Shown piece after piece: positions 25,662 through 36,199 of a stretch of 64,000 nucleotides of DNA (position 1 is the stretch's first letter; every line of letters starts with the position of its first letter). The position numbers and the translations under genes were made by a program. Under the pieces are notes generated by a model that was given only the letters and a program-made list of their open reading frames with translations, was not told the origin of the DNA and did not search any database. Origin of the DNA: an uncultured Flavobacterium sp. (lineage in GTDB: Bacteria > Bacteroidota > Bacteroidia > Flavobacteriales > Flavobacteriaceae); contig NZ_OX638201.1 in NCBI RefSeq assembly GCF_951805225.1, positions 992,001 through 1,056,000 on the forward strand. The letters run 5' to 3'.

Positions 25662-27656
25662 TTATTTCTGAATAATGAATGGAGTAGTATAAGCACACCT
25701 TACTGCTTTTCCTTTTATCTGTCCCGGAATCCATTTTGGCATTTTATTCAGGACTCTCAAAGCTTCTGCGCCTGAACCATAACCATAATCTCTCAGTACT
25801 TTTTGATTCGTAATTGTTCCGTCTTTTTCGATTATAAAATACAAATAAACTTTTCCCTGAAGTCTTTCTCCCTCGTCTTTTGGTGCCTTAAAGTTTTTAT
25901 CTATAAACTTATTTCTTGCAGCCATTCCTCCGTTATAATCTGGCAGTACATCCAGGTCTACTGTATTATAAATCCAATTTTCGAGTATAGTTTCAGGTGT
26001 GATTATTGCTGGAGGATTGTATAGAGTACCAATATTTCCTGTGCCTTCGATTGGTTTATTGCCTAAATATTTAATCGTAACTATATTTGAAATTAGAGCA
26101 AGCCAATATCCTTCATCATTTTTAAGAAAATAATAATCAGATAAAGGAGTTGTATCTAAACCACAACCGGGTCTGTTTCCTGCTATAACCGCTAATATTT
26201 CGACATTCTTATTTTTTATTACTTTATTGGCGCCACTGTAGATATAATCTTTGTCTGCCAGAAAATTAAAAAATGGCTTAACGCTTTGTGCATCAATACC
26301 TTTTATTGAAATAAGCTTATCACTTCTATAATAAGTGTAAACATTATTTTTGTCTTTGTAACAATTCAGAATTCTTTCAAAAGTCTCAGCATCTGCAGTT
26401 GTTTCTTTACCATTGATATAAATTTTCTTATCAGATTCATACAACTGATATTCGTAAAGTTTCTTTGTTGTTGAATTGAAGATGTCTGTTTTAGCGTTTT
26501 TTGCAGCATTGATTTGCGTCTGAGATAGATTTTTATACATTTTCTTTTTAGAAAGATCGTAAGCCTGATTTTCATATATCAAATAGCGATAGGCTTGGCC
26601 AAGAAAAGTATTTTTGGACGAGACTTTTTTAGTATAAACAAATGGGAATTTTTTCGCTTCAGATTTTTGTGTTTTTTCGTTCCATACACGTTCATAAATT
26701 CCATTTTTATCAAAGTACCAATCTGAAAACGGAATAAGTCCAAAAGTTTTGGCGTCAACGTCAGGAAATGGATAATTTGCACCCGCATAAACCATTTTTC
26801 CATCAGAAATAAATCGGCTGTTTGCCTGATCCCAAGCTTTAATATTTTCTGGATTTTTTGCTGTCAGTATTGTTTTTTCACCATCATAATACACAAAATT
26901 CTTATCTATAGAATAATGTTGGGACAATGGTCGAATGGTATTTGCATCAATATTTGGAACAACAATCCAGCCTTTTAATGTCAATACTTCTTTTGAAGTT
27001 TTCATTAAATAATCATTTACAGAACGAAGCGTATCACCATTATGCAGACCAATCTCGCCATTTATATAAACATAGTTTTTGTCATAAATAATAGCTTCAA
27101 AAGTTTCTGAAAGTGAATTTACATCAGCATTTTTTATCTTTTTAAAATTGTAATAAAGATGATTTTTATCTTTAAAATAAAGTGTTGAATAATAACTGGC
27201 TGATCTGTAACTTTCGATATCAATATCTTCTGTAATTTCGATATTGTTTTTAAAAAGTTTATACTTTGTTTTCCATACCAAATCCGGGCGACCAAGGTAT
27301 TCTGTATTCCTGATTTCGGCCAGGATTTTAAATCCGGTTGTATCAGTTGCTATAAAATCTCCATTATAATAAACACCATTTTTATCTAAAGCAAAAAGGC
27401 CATTATCATTATATCTTGGAAATGTAAAAGATTCAACATCTGCGTCTTTTAGAATTTTTCGCTCACTCACATTTTTTTGAAAAACAATATAATTTTTGTT
27501 TTTGATGTAAAGCGGAGCCATATAACCTGCACTTGGATATATTTCAAAAGTAGAATCTACAACAGGATCTATTACAGAAAAAGAATCCGGCGTTTGTGCA
27601 CAGCTTAAATTTGAAAGCAATAAAATTGATAATACTAAAAGGTAATATTTATTCAT
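25662..27656 (-). CDS. DKNYY-repeat protein with C-terminal TonB-like domain
   Basis: 664 residues with an N-terminal signal peptide (LSNLSCAQ). The middle carries several DKNYY-family repeats (for example KDKNHLYYNFKKI, DKNYVYINGE, DKNFVYYDGEKT), each pairing an Asp-Lys-Asn turn with aromatic strands. The last ~85 residues (KVYLYFIIEKDGTITNQKVL ... MPKWIPGQIKGKAVRCAYT) match the TonB C-terminal fold seen in Bacteroidota energy-transducer and gliding-type proteins. With no N-terminal anchor other than the signal it is more likely a periplasmic or exported protein than a true TonB. Function is unknown. Confidence 0.8.
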   Translation of the reverse strand: MNKYYLLVLSILLLSNLSCAQTPDSFSVIDPVVDSTFEIYPSAGYMAPLYIKNKNYIVFQKNVSERKILKDADVESFTFPRYNDNGLFALDKNGVYYNGDFIATDTTGFKILAEIRNTEYLGRPDLVWKTKYKLFKNNIEITEDIDIESYRSASYYSTLYFKDKNHLYYNFKKIKNADVNSLSETFEAIIYDKNYVYINGEIGLHNGDTLRSVNDYLMKTSKEVLTLKGWIVVPNIDANTIRPLSQHYSIDKNFVYYDGEKTILTAKNPENIKAWDQANSRFISDGKMVYAGANYPFPDVDAKTFGLIPFSDWYFDKNGIYERVWNEKTQKSEAKKFPFVYTKKVSSKNTFLGQAYRYLIYENQAYDLSKKKMYKNLSQTQINAAKNAKTDIFNSTTKKLYEYQLYESDKKIYINGKETTADAETFERILNCYKDKNNVYTYYRSDKLISIKGIDAQSVKPFFNFLADKDYIYSGANKVIKNKNVEILAVIAGNRPGCGLDTTPLSDYYFLKNDEGYWLALISNIVTIKYLGNKPIEGTGNIGTLYNPPAIITPETILENWIYNTVDLDVLPDYNGGMAARNKFIDKNFKAPKDEGERLQGKVYLYFIIEKDGTITNQKVLRDYGYGSGAEALRVLNKMPKWIPGQIKGKAVRCAYTTPFIIQK

Positions 27657-27925
27657 GTTGTGGTATCTATTATGGTTTTTCGGTTCTCTTTATTATATAG
27701 ATATATTAAAATCTAAAAAGGTTGGGAGAGGAGAAACTTTTTTTATTTTATCAATTATTGTGCTGTTAAAAATGCTAATATATAGATTAGTTTGCTAAAG
27801 TTTATTGTTTAATTTGCTGATAATAAAAGTTAATAAATGAGAAATGATTCCACCTGATTCTAAATCTTGAATTGACTTTATTTTTTAATTTTAGTTGTAC
27901 GGAAAAAGTATAAAGTGACTTACAT

Positions 27926-27952
27926 TTGGGTGAAAAATAAAGGTTATTTTTG
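27926..27952 (+). promoter_or_regulatory. Promoter of the SBBP-repeat gene
   Basis: TTG (27926-27928), a 16-base spacer, and TATTTTTG (27945-27952), flavobacterial type. A short leader of about 40 bases would follow before ATG at 28000. The remaining 27657-27925 gap shows no gene. Confidence 0.45.
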
Positions 27953-27999
27953 ATATTATTGTAAGTTGGCGATCTATAACAGCTTCTTAAAATTATTTT

Positions 28000-29511
28000 A
28001 TGAATTTAAAAACTACATTTTTGTACAGATTACTTTTACCAATGTTGCTTTTTATTTTCATGCCGGCTATTCAGGCTCAAACCGCGTTGCAATTGAATTG
28101 GGTTAATGCATTAGAATCTAATGATGTATTTTCGGTTAGTGCTAAAAATATAAAAACTGATGCCATAGGTAATATCTATGTTGTAGGAACTTTTACTGGT
28201 ACAGCCGATTTTGATCCAAGTGAAGCAATAGTCAATTTAACAAGTGCAGGGGAAGAAGATGTTTTTCTGGCAAAATATGATGCAAACGGAAAATATATAT
28301 ATGCCTGTGTCATAGGCGGAATCCAAACTGATAATTGTACAGCTCTTACTGTTGATCGTTATGGGAATGCATATATATCGGGAGTTTTTGAAGAGAAGAT
28401 AAGTTTTACTTCTACAAAAAAAACAATAAAAAAGATTAGCGCCGGTGATTTTGATGGTTTTATTGCGAAATATGATCCTGATGGAAGATTGTTGTATGCA
28501 AATACATTTGGTGGTGTGGATCACGATTATGGAAAGGCCATTGCAGCAGACGATAATGGAAATGTATATGTCACTGGTAGTTTTACCGGAATCTGTGATT
28601 TTGATTTCGGAAAAGGAACAGCCAATCTCTCTAGTGAAAATGGTGCTCATTTGTTTTTTGCCAAATACGATGCAAGTGGCGAGTATGTATATGCAAAAAA
28701 CATAAATGGCGTTAGTACCGGAATTGCTAATGATGATAAAGGCAACGTGTACCTTACCGGATATTATGAAAGTACTGCAGATTTTGATCCCGGAAAAGGA
28801 GTTGCAGCTATGAAAACTATTTATGGTCAGAATATTTTCTTTGCTAAATATGATGAGTATGGGAATTTCGTTTTTGTAAAAAATATTGGAAGCGACAGAT
28901 CAAGAGATCTGAGCAATGCTATAGCTCTTGATCGTAGTGGTAATATTTACCTTACTGGGTTTTATGAAAACGACGCAGATTTTGATCCCGGAACAGGAGC
29001 CGCTATTTTATCTGCACCCAAACCATGCGCAATGTTTCTTGCGAAATATAATGCTGACGGAAATTATATTTATGCCAAAAGTATGTCCGGTGGAAAAGGT
29101 GTAATTGGTAATGCTGTGGCGGTAGACATTAGTGGGAATGCATATGTTACCGGTTCTTTTGAAGGTACGGTTGACTTTGACCCAGGTCCGGAATTCGCCA
29201 AGTTGACAAGTCCGGGGCGTACAAAAGAAATTTCAGGTTATGAAGGTGATATATTTCTGGCAAAATATGATATTTATGGAAATTATATTTATGCGAAATC
29301 TATGGGAGGCAAGGAGTATGATATGGGAAATGGTATTGCGCTTAATCCTGATGGAAGAATTTACGTTGCAGGGACATTTGACAGTCCGGCAAATTTTGAC
29401 CCGATGAATAATGACAATGTTGTAAAATTAAAGAAGATGCCTTACGGTTCATTTGTAGCTTGCTATAGTGAATGTAATGTCAATGAAAATGAGATAATAC
29501 AGACCAATTAG
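28000..29511 (+). CDS. SBBP (seven-bladed beta-propeller) repeat secreted protein
   Basis: 503 residues. The signal peptide ends AIQAQ. About eight repeats follow, each with the pattern G-N-x-Y-V-x-G-x-F-x-x-x-x-D-F-D-P-G, then F-L-A-K-Y-D-x-x-G-x-Y-I-Y-A-K, typical of SBBP/beta-propeller proteins in Bacteroidota. Asp-rich DFDPG turns may bind calcium. No catalytic residues and no clear type IX sorting domain are seen. It precedes a BatD-like gene on the same strand by 80 bases, but no functional link is evident. Confidence 0.85.
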   Translation: MNLKTTFLYRLLLPMLLFIFMPAIQAQTALQLNWVNALESNDVFSVSAKNIKTDAIGNIYVVGTFTGTADFDPSEAIVNLTSAGEEDVFLAKYDANGKYIYACVIGGIQTDNCTALTVDRYGNAYISGVFEEKISFTSTKKTIKKISAGDFDGFIAKYDPDGRLLYANTFGGVDHDYGKAIAADDNGNVYVTGSFTGICDFDFGKGTANLSSENGAHLFFAKYDASGEYVYAKNINGVSTGIANDDKGNVYLTGYYESTADFDPGKGVAAMKTIYGQNIFFAKYDEYGNFVFVKNIGSDRSRDLSNAIALDRSGNIYLTGFYENDADFDPGTGAAILSAPKPCAMFLAKYNADGNYIYAKSMSGGKGVIGNAVAVDISGNAYVTGSFEGTVDFDPGPEFAKLTSPGRTKEISGYEGDIFLAKYDIYGNYIYAKSMGGKEYDMGNGIALNPDGRIYVAGTFDSPANFDPMNNDNVVKLKKMPYGSFVACYSECNVNENEIIQTN

Positions 29512-29591
29512 AATAGTTTTGATTTGATAGAAACCAACTTTCTACATCATATTTTATTATAATAAAACCAACCAAAAACCAAGTCATCCTT

Positions 29592-30764
29592 ATGAAAGTA
29601 AAAATTTCATTGCTTATTTTTTTCATGTTTTTTACCGTAGTTGCTTTTTCGCAAAATATTACCGTTCAAACTAAAGTTTCTAAAGACACCATTGGCTATT
29701 TTGATGTCTTAAGAGTAAGCTTTGAAGCAAATAGTATTGGAGTTACACTTAGAGAACCTTATTTTGAAGATTTTACAATTTATAAGGGTAGCGACACAAA
29801 AATAGAACAAAGTTATATAGATGGTAAAAAAACGTCTAAAACGATTATTTCTTATCTTTTAAAACCTAAAAGAACTGGTAAATTAGCGATAGACAAGGCA
29901 GTTTTTGAGTATGATGATAAAATTTTTACAACAGATCCGGTTACAATAGTAGTAAAAGGAGATACCTTGACAAACGATCCTTCACAAAAAGACAGTAAGA
30001 TATTTGTTTCTGCGCAAGTTTCCAATTACACACCATTTTGTTATCAGCCAGTAATGGTAGAATATAAATTGTATTTTGACGAAGATATCAAACCTTCAAC
30101 AATTAGCTTTGATTTTAAGAAAGAATACACAGATAAATTTTTAATTTATTCTCTTAGTTCAGATGAATCAATTACTAAAGAAACAATTGGCGGAAAAGAA
30201 TACAATAGTATTATCATAAAGAAAGACATAATTCGATTTAAAGATAAAGGTGAAACTTCTATTAATAATAATGTCGTAGTCGAATACAAAACAAGTAAAC
30301 CGACGAAGGAAGATGAAAACTTTGAGCAGATTTCAGTAAAAAGTTTGCCAGTAATTTCAAAGAAAATTAAGTCGAAAAAAATGGAGAAAACGCCTAAGTT
30401 TCCTCATGATATTCAATCGTATGGCGATTATAAACTGGACGTGATTTATCCTGAATTCGCAAAAATCAGAAAGAATAAAATTTTCGAAATTACAGTACAA
30501 CTTTACGGAGAAGGCTATATTGAAGATGAAATTTTACCACAACTTAGCATTCCAAAAGGATTTGAAGTTATTTCGAATATAATCGCAAATGATCCGGTCA
30601 TGGAAGACGAAAAAATAAAATCTGTAGCGACAAGAACTTATAAAATAAAGCCTTTAGCAATTGGTAATTATAAATTTCGTCCTCTTAGTTTTTATTTCTA
30701 CAATGAAAAGACAAAACAAAGAAAAGCTGCTTCGTCTAAAGAATTTACACTTACAGTGAAATAA
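29592..30764 (+). CDS. BatD-like protein (Bacteroides aerotolerance family), stand-alone
   Basis: 390 residues with signal peptide ending AFSQ. The start of the mature protein (VSKDTIGYFDVLRVSFEANS, later FTIYKGSDTKIEQSYIDGKK) matches BatD proteins, whose immunoglobulin-like domains sit in the periplasm with BatA/BatB. This copy is shorter than typical BatD (around 580) and lacks a C-terminal membrane helix. No other bat gene is near. It is therefore probably an orphan paralogue with a different partner. Confidence 0.75.
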   Translation: MKVKISLLIFFMFFTVVAFSQNITVQTKVSKDTIGYFDVLRVSFEANSIGVTLREPYFEDFTIYKGSDTKIEQSYIDGKKTSKTIISYLLKPKRTGKLAIDKAVFEYDDKIFTTDPVTIVVKGDTLTNDPSQKDSKIFVSAQVSNYTPFCYQPVMVEYKLYFDEDIKPSTISFDFKKEYTDKFLIYSLSSDESITKETIGGKEYNSIIIKKDIIRFKDKGETSINNNVVVEYKTSKPTKEDENFEQISVKSLPVISKKIKSKKMEKTPKFPHDIQSYGDYKLDVIYPEFAKIRKNKIFEITVQLYGEGYIEDEILPQLSIPKGFEVISNIIANDPVMEDEKIKSVATRTYKIKPLAIGNYKFRPLSFYFYNEKTKQRKAASSKEFTLTVK

Positions 30765-30832
30765 AATCGGCGCTAGAAGATTTAGAAAATTGGCTTTTGT
30801 ATTTCGATGAAAAGATTAACGTAATAACTTGT

Positions 30833-32299
30833 TTATTTTAGTGACTCCTTAGTCTTTACAAGCTTATCTCTTGTTCCCGTGGGTGCGAGCCACATATATT
30901 TTTTAAGAATTGTATCGTACATTTTTTTAATTGAATCAGGATCTTTATCGTCTGTTTTTTTAATGAGATTTTTTAATTCATCAGCATTACCATAAGTTGG
31001 TCTTTGTTGATATACTTCCGTAAAACAATTCAATGCTTCCTTCAAGTCTTTTTTATTTAGCGCATCAAAACCCTGAGCATAAATTACTTCTACGGTGGCT
31101 ATAATGGCATTATCCTCTTTTAATTTTGAGTTTACTTCTTCTTTAAAATTATTTGGAGAATAAGTATAATTTAAAATATTGAGATATCTGCTTAGATCGT
31201 TAACCCTTTTATCAATATCATACAACGTTTTTCTTTTAGCATTTTTAAGTGTAATTTCCTCTTTTAAGGATTCATTAATTATTTTCTGAATATTTGCAAT
31301 TTCGGGATCAGTAATAGAATCTGAAACTTTTGATACTTGCTTTTCATATTTTTTCTGAATAATTTTTAATTCGTCAAAAACAGCAGTATTTATGTCTGAA
31401 ATTGAGGTTCTGTATTCGTCCATTACCGGTATTAATTGTGGTTGTGCATGAACAGTTGTTGGATCTCCAATGGAATTTCTTATAAACTCAATTACAGTTT
31501 TATATTCACTATATGTTTTGACATCAAAGGATGCATTTACTGGTATATTTAATCTCGCTTTGGTTCCTGTTATACCAATTGTTTTCATTGAAAGATCAAC
31601 TTTAATTTTTCCAAATTCCACTTTTGCTGCCAGCTTTTCCAGACTTAAACTATTCTCTTCATTATCTTTATTAAGTTCAATTACAGAGATTCTAAATTCA
31701 CTTCTTATCCCAACAGCATATCTTATTTTGGGTAAACCGGTACAGTTACAATCGTAATATTGCAAGTAATCAATTACGTTATAGAGATCTGAAGTTTTTA
31801 GTTCGTTATTTATTATCCCAAAAGCTTGCAGAGCAGTTCTATTGTCTCCTCTAAATAAATAGGTTCGGAATTGAAAGCCACTTGTCAGATCATCTACCTT
31901 TTCAGGAACAACTATTTCGCAGGGAGCAACACCTATTATATCGAGTATACCATTTCTAAGCGACAAATTATTTCCTGCTCCAAAATCAAATAATTTAATA
32001 ATATGTTTGCCATTATCTAAGAAGATTTTTTCTTTTGCAGGACCTTTTGCCTGATTATACATCCTCCTGTATATTGGAGAAGTTTTTGGAATATCAAAAG
32101 TATCTTTTCCTGTTTTTGCAATAATTTGTTTCACAATCAAAAATTCCAGAATTGCCTGTGAGTAATAATTTTTATCAGCAACAATAGCGTTTAAGCCTAG
32201 AATACTTTTGTTTTTTTTGGAGAACTTTTCCCAATCTTCATTTTGACTATAAAGAGCCTGAATCAACAAAACGAATAATAATAGTAGACGTGCTTTCAT
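30833..32299 (-). CDS. Exported protein, 488 aa, unknown
   Basis: ATG at 32299, signal peptide ending ALYSQ. No recognised domain in the body. There is a charged helical stretch around 310-370, and near the C-terminus a TPR-like unit (GFDALNKKDLKEALNCFTEV). It probably acts in the periplasm or at the outer membrane. It converges on the BatD-like gene. The roughly 215 bases upstream hold the pgl terminator hairpin and little else. Confidence 0.6.
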   Translation of the reverse strand: MKARLLLLFVLLIQALYSQNEDWEKFSKKNKSILGLNAIVADKNYYSQAILEFLIVKQIIAKTGKDTFDIPKTSPIYRRMYNQAKGPAKEKIFLDNGKHIIKLFDFGAGNNLSLRNGILDIIGVAPCEIVVPEKVDDLTSGFQFRTYLFRGDNRTALQAFGIINNELKTSDLYNVIDYLQYYDCNCTGLPKIRYAVGIRSEFRISVIELNKDNEENSLSLEKLAAKVEFGKIKVDLSMKTIGITGTKARLNIPVNASFDVKTYSEYKTVIEFIRNSIGDPTTVHAQPQLIPVMDEYRTSISDINTAVFDELKIIQKKYEKQVSKVSDSITDPEIANIQKIINESLKEEITLKNAKRKTLYDIDKRVNDLSRYLNILNYTYSPNNFKEEVNSKLKEDNAIIATVEVIYAQGFDALNKKDLKEALNCFTEVYQQRPTYGNADELKNLIKKTDDKDPDSIKKMYDTILKKYMWLAPTGTRDKLVKTKESLK

Positions 32300-32456
32300 A
32301 ATAATAAGGTTTTGTGATTAGTTATTTGGTAATCATAAAGTTATGAAACAAAGCGCCTGTCAAACAACACGTATTTATACTGTTTTTTAGTCTTATAGAA
32401 AAGTTTAAGAATGATGTGTTTTTAGAAGTGATAGTGTTTCTAATGTAGCTAAAAAC

Positions 32457-32491
32457 AAAAAAGTTTATGCTTTATGGGCATAAACTTTTTT
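32457..32491. terminator. Terminator of the gnd-zwf-pgl operon
   Basis: AAAAAAGTTTATGC (32457-32470) pairs perfectly with GCATAAACTTTTTT (32478-32491) over a 7-base loop, flanked by A and T tracts, 26 bases past the pgl stop on the minus strand. Confidence 0.8.
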
Positions 32492-32516
32492 AATATAACG
32501 TTCTAAAAAGAGTTTC

Positions 32517-33233
32517 TTAGTTTGTTCCCGCAGCGCTTTTATCCACAAGAAATAATAATTCTCCTGAAACTGGTTTAATTAACTGCATTGGGTAAGTTTC
32601 AGGATTATAATTTCCTGTTGTTACTTCCTTTAAAGCGTGTGCTTTTTTCTCTCCAAAAGCTACAACTACAATTTTTTCGGCTTTGTTTATTAATGGTGCC
32701 GTAAGTGTAATTCGGTGCATTTTTTGAGGTTCAAGATAATAAGCATCAACCCATTTTGTTTGTTCTTCTAAAACTGCTTGTCCAGGAAAAAGCGAAGCTG
32801 TGTGTCCGTCATCGCCCATTCCTAATAAGATAAGATCAAATTGGCCTTCATCGCCCAGAACTTTTCTAATAGATTGCTCGTAAGATACCGCATAATCTTC
32901 TGGTGTAACACCATCTTTATACATTTCAAAAATGTTTTCCTTCGGAACAGGAACGTGGCTTAATAATGCAGCATAAGACATTTTTGCATTGCTTAAATCA
33001 TCATTCAAAGGTACCCAACGTTCATCGCCCCAAAATACGAAAACTTTACTCCAGTCTATTTTTGTTTTGTAAGCATCAGAAGCTAATAATTTGTAAATCC
33101 CTGCAGGAGAAGAACCTCCCGTAAGTACAACTGTGAATTTGTCTTTCTCTGCAATTGCTTTTTGTGCAGCTGTTACGAAAATATCGGCAGCTGTAGTATT
33201 AATTTCTTCGGTATTATTGTAAATCTTTATCAT
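32517..33233 (-). CDS. pgl: 6-phosphogluconolactonase
   Basis: 238 residues of the NagB/Pgl fold. It hydrolyses 6-phosphogluconolactone to 6-phosphogluconate, step 2 of the oxidative pentose phosphate pathway in the cytosol. Visible motifs are VVLTGGSSPAGIYKLLA (phosphate-binding), VFWGDERWVP, and GMGDDGHTASLFPG with the catalytic histidine. The gene overlaps the 3' end of zwf by 20 bases, so translation is probably coupled. It is the last gene of the operon, followed by a strong terminator. Confidence 0.96.
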   Translation of the reverse strand: MIKIYNNTEEINTTAADIFVTAAQKAIAEKDKFTVVLTGGSSPAGIYKLLASDAYKTKIDWSKVFVFWGDERWVPLNDDLSNAKMSYAALLSHVPVPKENIFEMYKDGVTPEDYAVSYEQSIRKVLGDEGQFDLILLGMGDDGHTASLFPGQAVLEEQTKWVDAYYLEPQKMHRITLTAPLINKAEKIVVVAFGEKKAHALKEVTTGNYNPETYPMQLIKPVSGELLFLVDKSAAGTN

Positions 33234-34746
33234 CTAAAATTTCTTCTTTCGTTTGTATGTTTGGAATCCATTTGTGACCCTGACGCGCCAAAAGTTCGTC
33301 AGCTTCTTCAGGTCCCCAGCTTCCTGCTTTGTAATTAGGGAAATTGGTTGGCGCCGTAGTTTTCCAAACTTGCTGAATCGTATCAATTGCATCCCAAGCT
33401 TGTTCTACCTGATCCCAACGCATAAATAGAGTAGGATCTCCTGCCAAAGCATCGGCGATAAGCGTTTCATAAGCTTCCGGTGACATTGTAGAGCAAGAGA
33501 AATAATCAAAAATCATTTCTGCAGGTCTTAATGAAAGTGACAGTCCAGGTTTTTTGGTCATAAACTGCAATTTGATATCCATTGCAGGCTGAATATTGAT
33601 AATCAATCTGTTTGGTGTCATTCCTTCTTTTCCATAAGAAAATGCAGAATGCGGAACTGGTTTAAACTGTATAATGATCGAAGATTGTTTTTCCTGCATT
33701 CTTTTTCCGGTGCGTAAATAAAACGGAATTCCCTGCCATCTCCAGTTATCCAGGTAGATTTTCATGGCAACGTAGGTTTCGGTATTAGAATCCGGAGCAA
33801 TTCCTTTATCTTCACGATATCCTACAACCGGTTTTCCTTTTATCAATCCTGCATCATATTGACCGCGAACAATATAGTGATCTACTTCATCAGGTTTAAT
33901 GCGGCGAATTGATTTTAAAACATCAGCTTTTCGGTTTCTAATATCATCCGCTTCTAGTGAAGCCGGAGCTTCCATCGCTGTCATACATAAAATTTGAAGC
34001 AAATGGTTTTGAATCATATCTTTTAATGCGCCAACGCCTTCATAAAAGCCACCGCGTTCTTCAACGCCAACTTCTTCGGCAACTGTAATTTGAACAAAAT
34101 CAATAAAATTACGGCTCCATAAAGGTTCAAACATCGAATTTCCAAATCGGAAAGCCAAGATGTTTTGTACCGTTTCTTTACCTAAATAATGATCGATTCT
34201 ATAAATTTGTTCTTCTTGAAAAGTCTGCGAAAGCATTGCATTCAATTCAATTGCAGAAGCTTTATCGTAACCAAAAGGTTTTTCGATAATAATTCGATCT
34301 TGTTTTGGATTAGCTGCAAGACCAATTTTTTTAATATTACTTGAAATTGTAGTAATGAAAGAAGGCGTAATCGAAAGGTAAAATAAACGATTGGCACGTT
34401 CTCCAAACGCTTCATCGATACTGTTTATCTTATCGTTTAAACTTTGATAAGATTCTTCTTTGTCAATATCAAGACTGTGATAACTTATATGTGAAAGAAA
34501 TTTTTGAGTTTCAGGATCTGAAAGTCCTTTTTTTCTTGAAAAGGTTTCCAGATTTTCTAAGACATAACTACGGAATTCTTCATTGCTTTTTTCGGCTCTT
34601 CCCAGTGCGATAATCTCAAACTTATCAGACATACGTCCGTCAAGATAAAGATTTTGAAATGCAGGAAAGAGTTTTCTTTTCGCTAAATCTCCGGTTCCTC
34701 CAAAAATCACAATGATTGTTGGATTTATATTTTTGAACTTACCCAT
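33214..34746 (-). CDS. zwf: Glucose-6-phosphate 1-dehydrogenase
   Basis: 510 residues, normal length. It oxidises glucose-6-phosphate with NAD(P)+ to the lactone. The N-terminal nucleotide motif FGGTGDLAKRKLFPA and the active-site signature RIDHYLGKETVQN (catalytic His and Lys) are intact. It is the middle gene of gnd-zwf-pgl: 34 bases downstream of gnd and overlapping pgl by 20. This operon supplies NADPH and pentoses. Confidence 0.97.
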   Translation of the reverse strand: MGKFKNINPTIIVIFGGTGDLAKRKLFPAFQNLYLDGRMSDKFEIIALGRAEKSNEEFRSYVLENLETFSRKKGLSDPETQKFLSHISYHSLDIDKEESYQSLNDKINSIDEAFGERANRLFYLSITPSFITTISSNIKKIGLAANPKQDRIIIEKPFGYDKASAIELNAMLSQTFQEEQIYRIDHYLGKETVQNILAFRFGNSMFEPLWSRNFIDFVQITVAEEVGVEERGGFYEGVGALKDMIQNHLLQILCMTAMEAPASLEADDIRNRKADVLKSIRRIKPDEVDHYIVRGQYDAGLIKGKPVVGYREDKGIAPDSNTETYVAMKIYLDNWRWQGIPFYLRTGKRMQEKQSSIIIQFKPVPHSAFSYGKEGMTPNRLIINIQPAMDIKLQFMTKKPGLSLSLRPAEMIFDYFSCSTMSPEAYETLIADALAGDPTLFMRWDQVEQAWDAIDTIQQVWKTTAPTNFPNYKAGSWGPEEADELLARQGHKWIPNIQTKEEILDDKDLQ

Positions 34747-34780
34747 TTGTGTGTGTTGTCGTTGTGTTGTTTAAAGTTCT

Positions 34781-36190
34781 TTATTCAGACCATTTTGTAT
34801 GAAATACACCCGGAACATCTGTACGTTCGTAAGTATGCGCTCCAAAATAATCTCTTTGTGCCTGAATTAAATTTGTTGGAAGATTTTCTGATCTGTAAGC
34901 ATCAAAATAAGCCAATGAATTCATAAGTCCGGCTACAGGTAATCCTTTTTGAACAGCAAATTGAATAACTGCTCTCATTCCTGCTTGGTTATTTGTCAAT
35001 TCTGAAGCGATTCCAGAATCTAGAAGTAAGTTTGGTAAATCAGATTTTGCAACATAAGCTTTTCTGAAATCTTCTAAAATTGCAGCACGAATAATGCATC
35101 CACCGCGCCATATTTTGGCAACAGTTTCAAGATTTAATCCGTAATTATATTCTTTAGAAGCAGTATGAAGCTGTGCTAATCCTTGTGCATAAGTCACAAC
35201 GATAGAAAAATATAAAGCCGATTTTAATGCGGCAATTGCTTCAGTTGTATTTACATCAGTTTTGGCAGCATCCCAAGTTAATTTTTTAGCAGCTTCAATT
35301 CTTTCCGGTTTAGTTTTAGACATATCGCGCATAAAAACTGCAGCATCGATCGTAGGAATTGGAACTTGCAAATCCATTGCGTTTTGAGAAGTCCATTTTC
35401 CTGTACCTTTAGATTTTGCCCAATCCGAAATTTTATTGATTAACGGGCTTCCGTCTTCGTCTTTTTCTTTTAAGATGCTTCCGGTAATTTCGATCAAATA
35501 AGATTTAAGCTCGTGTGATTGATTCCATTCCTCAAAAGTTTTCTGAATCGTCTCTTCATCAAGATTATAACCTCTTTTCATCAAGTCATAAATCTCAGAA
35601 ATCAACTGCATAATTCCGTATTCGATACCGTTGTGAACCATTTTTACATAATTTCCGGCAGAACCGTTTCCTAGATATTCTACACAAGGTTCTCCATCAA
35701 CTTTTGCTGCAATAGCTTCAAAAATAGGGCGAAGTCTTTCGTATGCTTTCTGATCTCCGCCCGGCATCATTGCAGGACCAAATCTCGCACCTTTTTCTCC
35801 GCCTGAAATTCCCATTCCAAAGAAGTGAATTCCCTGAGCAGATAATTCTAAAAATCTTCTGTCAGTATCTGTATAAAAAGTATTTCCACCATCAATTATA
35901 ATGTCTCCCTTATCAAGATGAGGCAGTAAACTTGCTATTGCGCTGTCAACAGGTTTTCCCGCAGGAACCAGCAACATAATAGCTCTTGGTTGTTGAATAA
36001 GCGATACAAAATGTTTAACATCTGTAGTAGCTTCAATTATATGATCAGGATCAGCTTCCTGTTGAAGTGAATTAACTTTCTCAGTATCTAAATCTAAACC
36101 TGCTGCAGCAAAGTTATGACTCGCAATATTCAAAAGTAAATTACGCCCCATTACACCGAGTCCTACAATTCCAAAATCAAATTTGTTCAT
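34781..36190 (-). CDS. gnd: 6-phosphogluconate dehydrogenase, decarboxylating
   Basis: 469 residues from ATG 36190 (MNKFDFGIVGLGVMGRNLLL). An in-frame TTG nine bases upstream is less likely. It converts 6-phosphogluconate to ribulose-5-phosphate with NADP+. Rossmann motif GLGVMGRNL, IDGGNTFYTDTDRR, substrate block GMGISGGEKGARFGPAMMPG and the C-terminal FGAHTYERTD segment are all present. It is first in the oxidative pentose phosphate operon. Confidence 0.97.
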   Translation of the reverse strand: MNKFDFGIVGLGVMGRNLLLNIASHNFAAAGLDLDTEKVNSLQQEADPDHIIEATTDVKHFVSLIQQPRAIMLLVPAGKPVDSAIASLLPHLDKGDIIIDGGNTFYTDTDRRFLELSAQGIHFFGMGISGGEKGARFGPAMMPGGDQKAYERLRPIFEAIAAKVDGEPCVEYLGNGSAGNYVKMVHNGIEYGIMQLISEIYDLMKRGYNLDEETIQKTFEEWNQSHELKSYLIEITGSILKEKDEDGSPLINKISDWAKSKGTGKWTSQNAMDLQVPIPTIDAAVFMRDMSKTKPERIEAAKKLTWDAAKTDVNTTEAIAALKSALYFSIVVTYAQGLAQLHTASKEYNYGLNLETVAKIWRGGCIIRAAILEDFRKAYVAKSDLPNLLLDSGIASELTNNQAGMRAVIQFAVQKGLPVAGLMNSLAYFDAYRSENLPTNLIQAQRDYFGAHTYERTDVPGVFHTKWSE

Positions 36191-36199
36191 AGTTTTCAA